Of a DNA stretch of 37,600 nucleotides, positions 1 through 8,245 are shown piece after piece; the first letter of the stretch is position 1, and each line of letters opens with the position of its first letter. The position numbers and the translations under genes were made by a program. The notes below the pieces were generated by a model. It saw nothing but the letters and a program-made list of their open reading frames with translations. It ran no database searches and was not told the DNA's origin. The stretch is from UBA3064 sp023258775 (GTDB taxonomy: Bacteria; Pseudomonadota; Gammaproteobacteria; Burkholderiales; Burkholderiaceae_E): NCBI GenBank assembly GCA_044355655.1, contig JBIKXS010000032.1, positions 1-37,600 on the forward strand, written 5' to 3'.

Positions 1-762
1 TGTGGCGTTTGCGACCATTGCTCAACGGGCTGGATGCAGCTTTGCGTGGATGGTGTCGCCGAGGTCTACGGTGCCACAGGCCACGGTGCCCATGCGCGCT
101 ACATGAAGTGCCCTGCGCGCACCCTTGTGCCACTGCCCGATGCCTTGAGCTTTAAAGCGGGAGCTGCGATTTCTTGCGGAACGGGAACAGCTTGGGGCGC
201 TTTACAACGCCTGCAACTCACCGGCGATCAAACGATTGCAGTCTTTGGGCAAGGCCCTGTTGGTCTTTCGGTCACACTGCTTGCTGCTGAAATGGGCGCC
301 CGGGTGATCGCACTCGATACCAGTCAAGAGCGACTCGATCGTGCAAAGGCCTTTGGTGCGGATATCTTGATCAATCCAGCCGAAGTTGATGATGTGGTGA
401 GCGCAATTCGCGATCACACCCACGGTCGAGGTGCTCATGCCTCGGTTGACGCATCCTCATCGCCCAAGGCCCGCGCTCAGGCCGTTCGCTGCGTTCGCAC
501 CTGGGGCAAGGCTTGCTTTGTGGGCGAAGGCGATAGCGTCACGCTTGATGTGAGTCCCGATTTGCTCCGTCGCCAGGTCACGCTCATCGGTTCATGGACT
601 TTTTCCACAGTGGGCCAGGCCGCCTGTGCCGAGTATGTGGCAGACAGAGGCGTTGATCTCGATCAACTTTTTACCCATCGCTGGACGCTTGATCAGGCGC
701 CTGAAGCTTATGCACTCTTCGATCAGCAAACCACGGGTAAAGGTGTGTTTGAACCGGCCTAA
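1..762 (+). CDS. Zinc-dependent alcohol dehydrogenase (MDR family), 5' truncated by the window edge
   Basis: This is the C-terminal part of a medium-chain zinc alcohol dehydrogenase, a cytoplasmic NAD(P)-dependent enzyme that interconverts alcohols and aldehydes or ketones. The frame is open from base 1, and the first visible residues are the structural-zinc loop CGVCDHCSTGWMQLC (Cys-x2-Cys-x2-Cys-x7-Cys). The gene therefore starts outside the window, and the catalytic-zinc Cys/His segment is not visible. The Rossmann motif GQGPVG follows at about bases 247-264, with an acidic residue at the end of the second strand (VIALD), which favours NAD. The gene ends 40 bases before the oppositely oriented ene-reductase gene. 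Substrate is unknown; the neighbouring ene-reductase and Baeyer-Villiger monooxygenase suggest a secondary or allylic alcohol (inference). Confidence 0.88.
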   Translation, partial: CGVCDHCSTGWMQLCVDGVAEVYGATGHGAHARYMKCPARTLVPLPDALSFKAGAAISCGTGTAWGALQRLQLTGDQTIAVFGQGPVGLSVTLLAAEMGARVIALDTSQERLDRAKAFGADILINPAEVDDVVSAIRDHTHGRGAHASVDASSSPKARAQAVRCVRTWGKACFVGEGDSVTLDVSPDLLRRQVTLIGSWTFSTVGQAACAEYVADRGVDLDQLFTHRWTLDQAPEAYALFDQQTTGKGVFEPA

Positions 763-802
763 GTCGCGGGTTTAAAAACCTAGCGAACGTTCAGTAAGTC
801 AT

Positions 803-1981
803 TTAGCCACCATGAAACGCATCGACTCCCCAGGTCGATGCCTTCACCTCGGGCACTGTTGCTGCCCGTCGCTCGAGCCAGTACTGATAGGCTGGAGGCA
901 GCATAGTGAACTTGGGATCAACTCCAAGCTTTTGTGCGGCGTCGACCGCCCAATTCGGGTTGTATAACAATTCCCGAGCCAAAGCGATCAAATCAGCCTG
1001 ACCCGATTGAAGAATTGCCTCGGCTTGTGTTGCGTGGACAATGAGTCCAACCGCCATGGTGAGCAGACCCGCATCGCGCTTGATCTGTTCGGCATAAGGG
1101 ACCTGATAACCATAGGCTGGCTTGGCGGCCCCAGAAGGCGGCTTTCCAAGGATGCCGCCAGCACTGCAATCGATCGCATCAACCCCAAGACGCTTGAGTT
1201 CGCGCGCAAGCACCACACTTTGCTCCGGACCCCAGCCCGCATCGTCTTGGACCGACAAACGCATGAACAAGGGCTTTGCGGCTGGCCAGCGCGCCCGGAC
1301 CGCTTCGGCAACCTCAAGCGCAAAGCGCATCCGTTTGGACTCAGTGCCGCCGTATGCATCTTGACGCTGGTTGGCAAGCGGCGACAAAAATTCATGGATC
1401 AAAAAACCATGCGCGCCATGCAACTCGATCATGTCAAAACCGGCTCGATCGGCTCGTTCGGCTGCTTGGGCGAAGTGCTCGACCACCGAAGCGATTTCGT
1501 CGATACCTAGTGCACGTGGCACCGGCCAACCCTCATCGGCAGCAAGAGCGCTCGGGGCCACTAACTCCCAGTCATCCCAATCCTTGACCGAGCGTGCGGT
1601 ATCGCTATCGGGAGCAATCGGTCGCCCGCCTTCCCAAGGACGCATGCAACGCGCCTTGCGCCCTGAGTGGCCTAGCTGAATACCCGCCTTTGCGCCGCAT
1701 TGCTGAATAAAGCCTGCCATGCGTGAAAGCCCTGGAATAAAGCAATCGTCCCAAAGGCCCAAGTCGCCGACCGTGCCACAACCACGGCGCTCGACCTTGG
1801 TCGACTCCATCATGACAAGGCCAGCCCCACCGGCGGCAAAACGTCCGGCATTCATCAAATGCCAGTCATTAGCATAACCGTCTACGCCAGCGTATTGGTG
1901 CATGGGTGCCACAACCACCCGATTGGGAAGTTCGCAATCACGAATCTTCAAGGCACTAAAAAGTTTTACTGAATTATCCAT
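803..1981 (-). CDS. NADH:flavin oxidoreductase of the Old Yellow Enzyme family (YqjM-like ene-reductase)
   Basis: A 392-residue FMN-binding TIM-barrel enzyme that probably reduces the C=C bond of activated alkenes such as enones, using NAD(P)H. The YqjM-type signatures are present: QLGHSGRKA, the substrate-binding pair in ELHGAHGFLIHEFLSPLANQ (His-x2-His), the DAYGG turn and DCSAGG. The family's N-terminal motif PMCxY reads PMHQY here, so the flavin-modulating Cys (Cys26 of YqjM) is replaced by His28, while Tyr30 is kept. The start ATG at 1981 gives a normal-length N-terminus. It lies on the same strand as the 3-hydroxyisobutyrate-dehydrogenase-like gene, 56 bases downstream of it, so the two probably form one operon. 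Related domains also occur in aryl-CoA monooxygenases, so an aromatic substrate is not excluded. Confidence 0.88.
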   Translation of the reverse strand: MDNSVKLFSALKIRDCELPNRVVVAPMHQYAGVDGYANDWHLMNAGRFAAGGAGLVMMESTKVERRGCGTVGDLGLWDDCFIPGLSRMAGFIQQCGAKAGIQLGHSGRKARCMRPWEGGRPIAPDSDTARSVKDWDDWELVAPSALAADEGWPVPRALGIDEIASVVEHFAQAAERADRAGFDMIELHGAHGFLIHEFLSPLANQRQDAYGGTESKRMRFALEVAEAVRARWPAAKPLFMRLSVQDDAGWGPEQSVVLARELKRLGVDAIDCSAGGILGKPPSGAAKPAYGYQVPYAEQIKRDAGLLTMAVGLIVHATQAEAILQSGQADLIALARELLYNPNWAVDAAQKLGVDPKFTMLPPAYQYWLERRAATVPEVKASTWGVDAFHGG

Positions 1982-2037
1982 TTAAATTTGATCTTTTATT
2001 TGATGTATCGGTCCACTTTTTATATCGAAAAGATGGC

Positions 2038-3024
2038 TCAATCATAGGCACGAAGCAGGGCTTGGGTGCCACGACGCCCATAGCCTTGTGCCATCAAGCG
2101 ATCGTACAAAGCCTTTGCTTGGGAAAGACCTGGTAACGACAATTGCATGCGCTCGGCCTCCTCAAGCGCAATACTCATGTCCTTGACGAAGTGTTCCATA
2201 AAAAAGCCCGGCTCAAAGTCACCGCGCAAGATCTTGGCACCCACCGTATTGAGCTGAAAACTTGCAGCGCCTCCACTCCCAATCGATTGCATGACCAAGC
2301 TGGGATCCAGACCGCTTCGGCTCATATAGGCGATTGCCTCGCAAACACCCATGAGCGTGGAAGCGATCACGATTTGGTTACACATTTTTGCATGCTGACC
2401 GAAACCAGCAGGCCCTTGCAAAACGATTTGCTGGCCCATACAGGCGAGCAAAGCTTGCGCCCGATCAAAGGCAGCCGCTTGGCCGCCCACCATAATCGAA
2501 AGCTTGGCCTGCCTTGCGCCGATATCGCCCCCTGAGACCGGAGCATCAAGACTGCTCAAGCCGAGCGCATCGGCCGCATGAGCGATCCGCCTTGCCAGGG
2601 CAGGACTTGAGGTTGTGAAATCGATGAGCAGACCGCCTTTGGTTATGGCTCCAAGAAGGCTTGCCCGATTCGGCGTATCCAGACCCATGCCACCCCAGTA
2701 AAGCGACTCGACATCACTCGGATAGCCGAGCATGGTGCAAACCATATCGCACTGCGCAGCAAGCGATACGGGGTCGTCGTGCCACTGGGCACCAGCTTCG
2801 ATCAAGGCCTGAGCCTTTTGTTTGCTGCGGTTGTACACATGAAGCGGGTAGCCTGCTTTTAACAAGTGGCCTGCCATGCTTTGGCCCATGATGCCGGTGC
2901 CAATCCATCCAACTCGCGGCAGGGCTTTATCGGGCGTGGGTGCCTTGCCCTCCTGCTGAGAGGATGGCTGTAAGTTTGTTGGGGCGATCGCTGCTTGCGG
3001 CTCGCTTGATTGGTCGATGGACAT
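2038..3024 (-). CDS. NAD(P)-dependent reductase, 3-hydroxyisobutyrate dehydrogenase family
   Basis: A beta-hydroxyacid dehydrogenase family enzyme (about 328 residues) that oxidises 3-hydroxy acids or reduces semialdehydes in the cytoplasm. It shows the Rossmann motif VGWIGTGIMG (Gly42, 44, 47), an Asn-Arg at the end of the second strand (VYNRSKQKA) typical of NADP binding, the family signature LDAPVSGGDIGA, and the catalytic-lysine segment GFGQHAKMCNQ. I chose ATG 3024, preceded by a GGGG ribosome site; in-frame starts at 3042 (ATG) and 3057 (GTG) would add 6 or 11 residues. Even so there is a Gln/Pro/Ser-rich tail of about 36 residues before the Rossmann fold, where the family usually has only a few. 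It is divergent from the Baeyer-Villiger monooxygenase gene. Substrate is unknown; glyoxylate or succinic semialdehyde reductase are alternatives. Confidence 0.85.
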   Translation of the reverse strand: MSIDQSSEPQAAIAPTNLQPSSQQEGKAPTPDKALPRVGWIGTGIMGQSMAGHLLKAGYPLHVYNRSKQKAQALIEAGAQWHDDPVSLAAQCDMVCTMLGYPSDVESLYWGGMGLDTPNRASLLGAITKGGLLIDFTTSSPALARRIAHAADALGLSSLDAPVSGGDIGARQAKLSIMVGGQAAAFDRAQALLACMGQQIVLQGPAGFGQHAKMCNQIVIASTLMGVCEAIAYMSRSGLDPSLVMQSIGSGGAASFQLNTVGAKILRGDFEPGFFMEHFVKDMSIALEEAERMQLSLPGLSQAKALYDRLMAQGYGRRGTQALLRAYD

Positions 3025-3156
3025 AAATACCCCGTTTCGCATGCATTTCAAATTCACCCGCTTTGTGACTTGCGATCAACAGTGCTGGGCTCTAGGCTCC
3101 TGTATAAAACCATTTTCAGCGCCAGATAAGTCATTGCCTGCCGCGCGAAAACGAAC
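3025..3156. promoter_or_regulatory. Divergent intergenic region between the reductase and monooxygenase genes
   Basis: This 132-base gap separates two divergent genes and must carry promoters for both. Toward the monooxygenase, a TATAAA hexamer at 3103-3108 is a plausible -10 box about 50 bases before the start, but I see no good -35 at the right distance. No clear operator palindrome is visible. Regulation by an unseen regulator is likely for a catabolic module, but the sequence does not show it. Confidence 0.3.
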
Positions 3157-4785
3157 ATGGAGCATAACGTGAGCGCAAACGATCAAGTACAACATCAACT
3201 AGATGCCGTCATTATTGGTGCCGGATTCTCAGGCATGTACCAAATGCATTGTCTCCGCGATCGACTGGGCTTATCGGTACTAGGCCTGGAAATGGCTGAA
3301 GGCGTTGGCGGTACCTGGTACTGGAACCGCTACCCAGGTGCGCGTTGCGACTCGGAAAGCCATTCCTACTCCTATTACTTTTCTGAAGAATTACTGAAAA
3401 CATGGACCTGGAGCGAACGCTATCCTGGCTACGCAGAAATTTTGCGATACCTGAATTTCGTCGCTGACCGTTATGATTTAAAGCGAAGCTTTAAGTTCAA
3501 AACCAAAGTTGTGTCGGCGAATTACGATGAAGCGGCGAATTGTTGGGAAGTGTGTACTGACGATGGTACGCGCTATCGGACTCGGTTCTTGATTTCGGCC
3601 GTTGGCAATCTTTCCTCGGCCAATATCCCAACCATTCCTGGTCTCGAACAGTTCAAGGGTAAGTGGTATCACACCGGACAGTGGCCTCATGAGGGTGTTG
3701 ATTTCTCTGGTTTGCGCGTTGGCGTGGTGGGCACCGGATCGACAGGCATTCAGGCGATCCCAGTCATTGCTGAACAGGCCAAGACGCTGACGGTCTTCCA
3801 AAGGACAGCCAACTACAGTATTCCTGCCCACAACGGTCCGCTTGACGATGCCTTTAAAGCCTATTGCAAGGAACGTCCTGAAGAAATTCGGGCCATCATG
3901 CATGCTACGCCGAATGGTCATCCTTTTTATATCAGCGAAACCCTGGCACTGTCGCGCTCTGAGGAGGAAAGGCGCACGATTTATGAAAAGGCGTGGGAAA
4001 AAGGAGGTCTGCGTTTTCGAGCCAGCTTCAAGGATTTACTCAGCAGTGAGACCGCTAATCAGACCGCTGCAGAATTCATCAAACAAAAAATTCGCGAAAC
4101 CGTCAAGGATCCGCGCAAAGCACAGTTGCTCAGCGACATTGATCACCCTTTTGCTGCCAAACGCCCTCCGATTGACACCAACTACTTCGAAACTTACAAC
4201 CTGGATCACGTCGATTTAGTCAACATCCGGGAAGATCCCATCACAAGTATTGTGAATACGGGCATTCAAACTAAAAACGCCTTATTTGAACTCGACGCGA
4301 TTGTTTTTGCCACAGGCTTTGATGCGATGACAAGGCCTGTTCTGAACTTAAATCTAAAAGGTCGGCATGGGCAAAAGCTTGAGGATGCCTGGCATGCTGG
4401 GCCCTTAAACTATCTTGGTTTGCAAGTGCCTGGATTCCCAAACTTTTTCATGGTGACCGGCCCAGGAAGCCCGGGCGTGCTGGTTAATATGCCTGTGGCC
4501 ATTGAGCAGCATGTGGAGTGGATCAGTGACTGCATCGCCCATATGCGCGCCAAGGACTTGCATCATGTTGAAGCGCAAGCCCAAGCTAGTGCGCAGTGGA
4601 TGCAAGAAGTTAATCAAGCCGCTGCAGCAACCCTACTGCCGAAGGCAAAACACTCCTGGTATCTTGGGGCAAACATACCCGGGAAACCTCGCGTGTTTAT
4701 GCCCTACGCCGGTGGCATGGCTCACTATCGAAAACGATGCGAGACGATCACGGCAAACGGCTACGAGGGATTTCTTATGGCGTAA
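3157..4785 (+). CDS. Flavin-containing Baeyer-Villiger monooxygenase (cyclohexanone monooxygenase type)
   Basis: A 542-residue class B flavoprotein monooxygenase, the same size as cyclohexanone monooxygenase, expected to insert oxygen next to a ketone to give an ester or lactone using NADPH and O2. It has the FAD motif IIGAGFSG (Gly21, 23, 26), the Baeyer-Villiger fingerprint FKGKWYHTGQWP (residues 166-177, matching FxGxxxHxxxWP), and the NADPH motif VGTGSTG (residues 191-197). The segment GGTWYWNRYPGARCD after the first Rossmann unit is characteristic. ATG 3157 has no clear ribosome site; GTG 3169, preceded by GGAG at six-base spacing, is an alternative start four codons in. The 3' end overlaps the convergent next gene by 11 bases. 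Substrate is unknown; the neighbouring dehydrogenase and ene-reductase suggest a cyclic ketone (inference). Confidence 0.92.
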   Translation: MEHNVSANDQVQHQLDAVIIGAGFSGMYQMHCLRDRLGLSVLGLEMAEGVGGTWYWNRYPGARCDSESHSYSYYFSEELLKTWTWSERYPGYAEILRYLNFVADRYDLKRSFKFKTKVVSANYDEAANCWEVCTDDGTRYRTRFLISAVGNLSSANIPTIPGLEQFKGKWYHTGQWPHEGVDFSGLRVGVVGTGSTGIQAIPVIAEQAKTLTVFQRTANYSIPAHNGPLDDAFKAYCKERPEEIRAIMHATPNGHPFYISETLALSRSEEERRTIYEKAWEKGGLRFRASFKDLLSSETANQTAAEFIKQKIRETVKDPRKAQLLSDIDHPFAAKRPPIDTNYFETYNLDHVDLVNIREDPITSIVNTGIQTKNALFELDAIVFATGFDAMTRPVLNLNLKGRHGQKLEDAWHAGPLNYLGLQVPGFPNFFMVTGPGSPGVLVNMPVAIEQHVEWISDCIAHMRAKDLHHVEAQAQASAQWMQEVNQAAAATLLPKAKHSWYLGANIPGKPRVFMPYAGGMAHYRKRCETITANGYEGFLMA

Positions 4786-5554
4786 TCAAGCCGTCGGCGG
4801 CAGCGCCGTGAACATCCATCTCGTAGTCAAGACCTTCTACCGGTGGCCTTGCGTAGTGCCAGCATAGGCCTGCCGGCGCAATGCCTCGCGCTGCCATCAT
4901 CGGACCCACCAAGTGACCGATATTTTGAACAGTATAAATTTGGGCACTATTTGCATCGGGCCACTCAAAACCCAATCCTGCCAAGCGCAATCGCATCGTT
5001 TCCAGAACATAGTCGACTTTGCAAGCCAGACCCTCTGGCGAGTTGTCATGCAAGGCCACGATCCTGTCTCGATAAGCTTCGCCAGCCTTCTCGCTTGCCT
5101 CGCCGCTGCCAGCAACCATGAATCCACCTGCAAGTCGCGCGCCGGCCGGGACGGTGTAGGAAAAGGCATACATCGCAGGTTCAGCGGGTGGGTCGTACAT
5201 CGGACAAACATTGGTGCGCGCCACCGGATTGTCCTGGCTGTCGCCGCCTGCAAACAAACCCCAGGACTGGAGCTTTTGGACATAAACCCTGTTGAACTCG
5301 ACAAAGCCCTGCTCGCTAAAAGGCGCTGGTGAGCGCAATTCACAATGTGCAAAAGCGCTCGTCGGTCTGCCAATCGCAGCAAGGTGCTGTTCAACCGCCG
5401 CAAAAGCCTCCGCAAGCGGCAAGGGCTTTGAGAATCGTTGGCGGACCATCGCAAAGCCTTGCGCTGCCGCTACGCCGCCCGAGTATTGAAAAACGGCAGG
5501 CAAATAAATAAAGCCGCCTGCTTCAAACAACTTAGCTTGAGGTACTGTACTCAT
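4775..5554 (-). CDS. Uncharacterised protein, possibly two RidA-like halves (enamine/imine deaminase?)
   Basis: A 259-residue soluble protein without signal peptide or membrane segments, which I do not recognise securely. Both halves have a layout reminiscent of the YjgF/RidA fold. The first has a helix-forming stretch (residues about 48-62), then a strand region ending in FVEFNRVYVQKLQ and ARTNVCPMYDPPAEP. The second has VDYVLETMRLRLAGLGF followed by AQIYTVQNIGHLV and a strand-rich end. RidA proteins hydrolyse reactive enamines and imines, and some members act as 2-aminomuconate deaminases in aromatic catabolism, which would suit a catabolic neighbourhood. This assignment rests on pattern only. 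The gene faces the monooxygenase gene and overlaps its end by 11 bases. The start ATG at 5554 has only a weak ribosome site. Confidence 0.55.
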   Translation of the reverse strand: MSTVPQAKLFEAGGFIYLPAVFQYSGGVAAAQGFAMVRQRFSKPLPLAEAFAAVEQHLAAIGRPTSAFAHCELRSPAPFSEQGFVEFNRVYVQKLQSWGLFAGGDSQDNPVARTNVCPMYDPPAEPAMYAFSYTVPAGARLAGGFMVAGSGEASEKAGEAYRDRIVALHDNSPEGLACKVDYVLETMRLRLAGLGFEWPDANSAQIYTVQNIGHLVGPMMAARGIAPAGLCWHYARPPVEGLDYEMDVHGAAADGLITP

Positions 5555-5719
5555 GGTTCAGGATTCCAAAAACATTAACCAAACAAAGAACTCGATGCAT
5601 CATAGCGAGCTGAGGTGCCAACGCTCAAAGACAGCACTTTCAACAACCCGATGATCGCTACGCTGTAACGCTGATCATTGATCTCTCAACGCGCCGATGA
5701 TTGTGACTTCAACCATCCG

Positions 5720-6877
5720 ATGATTGCACTTTTACTGACCGGTGGCGGCGCCCGTGCGGCCTATCAAGTTGGCGTCCTGGTTGCGATTGCCCATGCCCTG
5801 CGGCGGCGGGCAGCCAGTGAATCGCTGAGCACGCACCCCTTTAAGATTCTTTGCGGAACTTCCGCGGGCGCACTCAACGTGGCAACGCTAGCAAGCCATA
5901 CTGAGGGATTTTTACCCGGCGTCCTTCAGCTTGAACGCATATGGAGCGGCTTTCGCGCTGAGCAGGTCTTTGTGGCAGACAGCCTCGGTCTGGCGGCCTC
6001 AACCAGCAAATGGCTCAGCGCGCTAACCCTCGGTTGGCTGAGCGGGCACACACCCCAAGCTCTTTTGGATACATCGCCCTTAAGAAGGCTTTTGAGTCGA
6101 GAACTTGACTTGAGCCTGATTGACAGGCAACTTGAACGCGGGCACTTGCATGCAGTTGCGGTCACCGCCTCAAGCTATAGCAGCGGTGAGCACCTCACTT
6201 TTTATAGCGCCCAACAAGCGCTTGAACCCTGGCAACGCGCCAAACGCAAAGCAATTCGCAGTCTGCTCACCATTGAGCACCTGCTCGCATCAAGTGCAAT
6301 CCCGGTTTTATTTCCGCCAGTTGCGCTTCCAATTGAAGGTCAGACACAGTGGTTTGGCGATGGGGCGATGCGACAGGTTGCGCCGATCAGCCCTGCCATA
6401 CACCTTGGCGCCAGTGCTGTGCTTGCCATCGGCACGCGTTCAAGCCGGCAGGAAGCTGCGGCTAAGGATCTCGCGCCAGCGAGGAAACCGTCGCTTGCGC
6501 AAATCGGAGGCCATGCGCTGGCTGGCCTTTTTCTTGACAGCCTTTCATCCGACGCTGAGCAACTAGCCCGTACCAACGAAGTCATTGGCCTGCTTGATGC
6601 GCAGGCCAAAGCGCAAAGCGGTCTGCGCGAAGTCGAATTATTGCAGATCAATCCCAGTCAGGCTTTGGAACCAATCGCCTTAAACTATCGCCTCCATCTA
6701 CCCTGGATGTTGCGCAAACTCTTTGGTCGGGTAGGCGCCACGGAGGCACGTGGCGCAATACTGCTAAGTTACTTGCTGTTTGAGCAAGGCTTCACAAACG
6801 CCCTTATCGACCTTGGTCGGCAGGATGCCCACGCGATGATGGATACTATTCTCGCCTTCATTGACCGTCACCATTGA
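5720..6877 (+). CDS. Patatin-like phospholipase family protein
   Basis: A 385-residue serine lipase/esterase of the patatin family, expected to hydrolyse acyl ester bonds of phospholipids. The oxyanion-hole motif LLLTGGGARAAYQVG opens the protein, the nucleophile elbow GTSAG follows, and the Asp of the catalytic dyad is in WFGDGAMRQ. I chose ATG 5720 because it puts the glycine-rich motif at residues 6-8, as in most family members; an in-frame TTG at 5678 would add 14 residues with no family support. No signal peptide is visible, so it is probably cytoplasmic or membrane-associated. It ends 12 bases before miaB and may be co-transcribed with it. Substrate and physiological role are not shown by the sequence. 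Confidence 0.88.
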   Translation: MIALLLTGGGARAAYQVGVLVAIAHALRRRAASESLSTHPFKILCGTSAGALNVATLASHTEGFLPGVLQLERIWSGFRAEQVFVADSLGLAASTSKWLSALTLGWLSGHTPQALLDTSPLRRLLSRELDLSLIDRQLERGHLHAVAVTASSYSSGEHLTFYSAQQALEPWQRAKRKAIRSLLTIEHLLASSAIPVLFPPVALPIEGQTQWFGDGAMRQVAPISPAIHLGASAVLAIGTRSSRQEAAAKDLAPARKPSLAQIGGHALAGLFLDSLSSDAEQLARTNEVIGLLDAQAKAQSGLREVELLQINPSQALEPIALNYRLHLPWMLRKLFGRVGATEARGAILLSYLLFEQGFTNALIDLGRQDAHAMMDTILAFIDRHH

Positions 6878-6889
6878 TACAGTGTCAGC

Positions 6890-8245
6890 ATGGTTAAAAA
6901 GTTATTTATCAAGACCTTTGGTTGCCAGATGAACGAATACGACTCGGCGAAAATGGCCGACGTACTTGCTGCTCATGAAGCTACCGAGTTAGTCCAAACG
7001 CCTCAGGAAGCTGACATCGTGTTGTTCAACACCTGTTCGGTCCGCGAAAAGGCGCAGGAGAAGGTATTTTCAGATTTAGGGCGTGTAAGAGCGATGAAGC
7101 AACAACGTCCCAACCTGATTATTGGCGTGGGTGGTTGCGTGGCCAGCCAGGAGGGCGAGTCGATCATCAAACGCGCGCCTTATGTCGATGTGGTGTTTGG
7201 GCCACAAACGCTTCACCGACTGCCGCAGTTGATCGAGCAGCGGCGGAAAAGTGGCAAGGCTCAGGTCGACATCCGTTTCCCAGAAATCGAGAAGTTTGAT
7301 CATTTGCCGCCAGCGCGGGTCGAAGGCGTTACCGCTTTTGTATCGATCATGGAAGGGTGTAGCAAGTACTGTAGCTTTTGCGTCGTTCCCTACACGCGAG
7401 GCGAAGAAGTCTCACGCCCTTTAGAGGATGTCCTGACCGAAATTGCTGAGTTGGCAGGCCAAGGCGTTCGCGAGGTCACGCTGCTGGGTCAAAACGTCAA
7501 CGCCTGGGCCGGCGCGGTGCCCGCTGACTGGATCGAGCCAGGGGAACCAGCGGACTTCAGCCTTTTGTTGGCGATGGTTGCACAAATTCCGGGGATTTTG
7601 CGCATCCGCTACACAACCTCCCACCCCAGGGAATTCACCCAACGCCTGATCGAAGCACATGCCAACATGCCGCAATTAGCAGCCCATGTGCATTTACCGG
7701 TACAGGCAGGCTCAGATCGTGTGCTTGCCGCAATGAAACGAGGTTATACCTCTCTTGAATTTAAATCGATCATTCGGCGCCTTCGCAAAGCCTGTCCGCA
7801 GATCACAGTAAGTTCGGACTTTATTGTGGGCTTTCCTGGCGAGACCGAAGAGGACTTTCAAGCCACGATGGATCTCGTTCGTGATCTTCAAATTGATCAG
7901 TCTTTTTCCTTCGTTTACAGCGCCCGTCCCGGGACACCCGCCGCTGACCTCGAGGATCCGATAAGCAAGCAAACCAAGCTCGCCTGGCTTGCACGGTTAC
8001 AAGATTTGCTCAATGCCCAGGGGCAAGCTCATTCACAAGCGATGGTTGCCAGCGTGCAAACGGTGCTGGTCGAAGGCCCCTCCAAGCGTAATCCGGAAGA
8101 GCTTTGTGGGCGGACTGCGAATCACCGTATTGTTAATTTTTCAGGTGATCATGCACTGATTGGTTCAATGGTCGCCATGCGAATTACCGAAGCCTTCCCA
8201 CACTCCTTGCGGGGCGAAATCGTGGAAACCAGAGTCCTGGCATGA
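6890..8245 (+). CDS. miaB: tRNA-2-methylthio-N6-dimethylallyladenosine synthase MiaB
   Basis: A radical-SAM methylthiotransferase that adds a methylthio group to i6A37 of tRNAs reading UNN codons. The 451 residues match the family. The N-terminal domain carries the three Cys ligands of the auxiliary cluster (Cys12 in TFGCQMN, Cys49 in NTCSVRE, Cys83 in GGCVAS). The radical-SAM motif CSKYCSFC gives Cys157, Cys161 and Cys164. The C-terminal part, from about residue 375, has the TRAM domain (VEGPSKRNPEELCGRT). The last codon overlaps the start of phoH as ATGA, indicating translational coupling, and this miaB-phoH-ybeY order is common in proteobacteria. Confidence 0.97.
   Translation: MVKKLFIKTFGCQMNEYDSAKMADVLAAHEATELVQTPQEADIVLFNTCSVREKAQEKVFSDLGRVRAMKQQRPNLIIGVGGCVASQEGESIIKRAPYVDVVFGPQTLHRLPQLIEQRRKSGKAQVDIRFPEIEKFDHLPPARVEGVTAFVSIMEGCSKYCSFCVVPYTRGEEVSRPLEDVLTEIAELAGQGVREVTLLGQNVNAWAGAVPADWIEPGEPADFSLLLAMVAQIPGILRIRYTTSHPREFTQRLIEAHANMPQLAAHVHLPVQAGSDRVLAAMKRGYTSLEFKSIIRRLRKACPQITVSSDFIVGFPGETEEDFQATMDLVRDLQIDQSFSFVYSARPGTPAADLEDPISKQTKLAWLARLQDLLNAQGQAHSQAMVASVQTVLVEGPSKRNPEELCGRTANHRIVNFSGDHALIGSMVAMRITEAFPHSLRGEIVETRVLA

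Noticed and set aside
764..783. Possible bidirectional terminator (GGGTTTAAAAACCT) between the convergent dehydrogenase and ene-reductase genes
   Set aside because: The stem is only about five mostly A/T pairs with a two-base loop and no U-tract; too weak to call.
1007..1510. Plus-strand frame of 167 codons opposite the ene-reductase
   Set aside because: A shadow of the Old Yellow Enzyme gene; no ribosome site or domain features.
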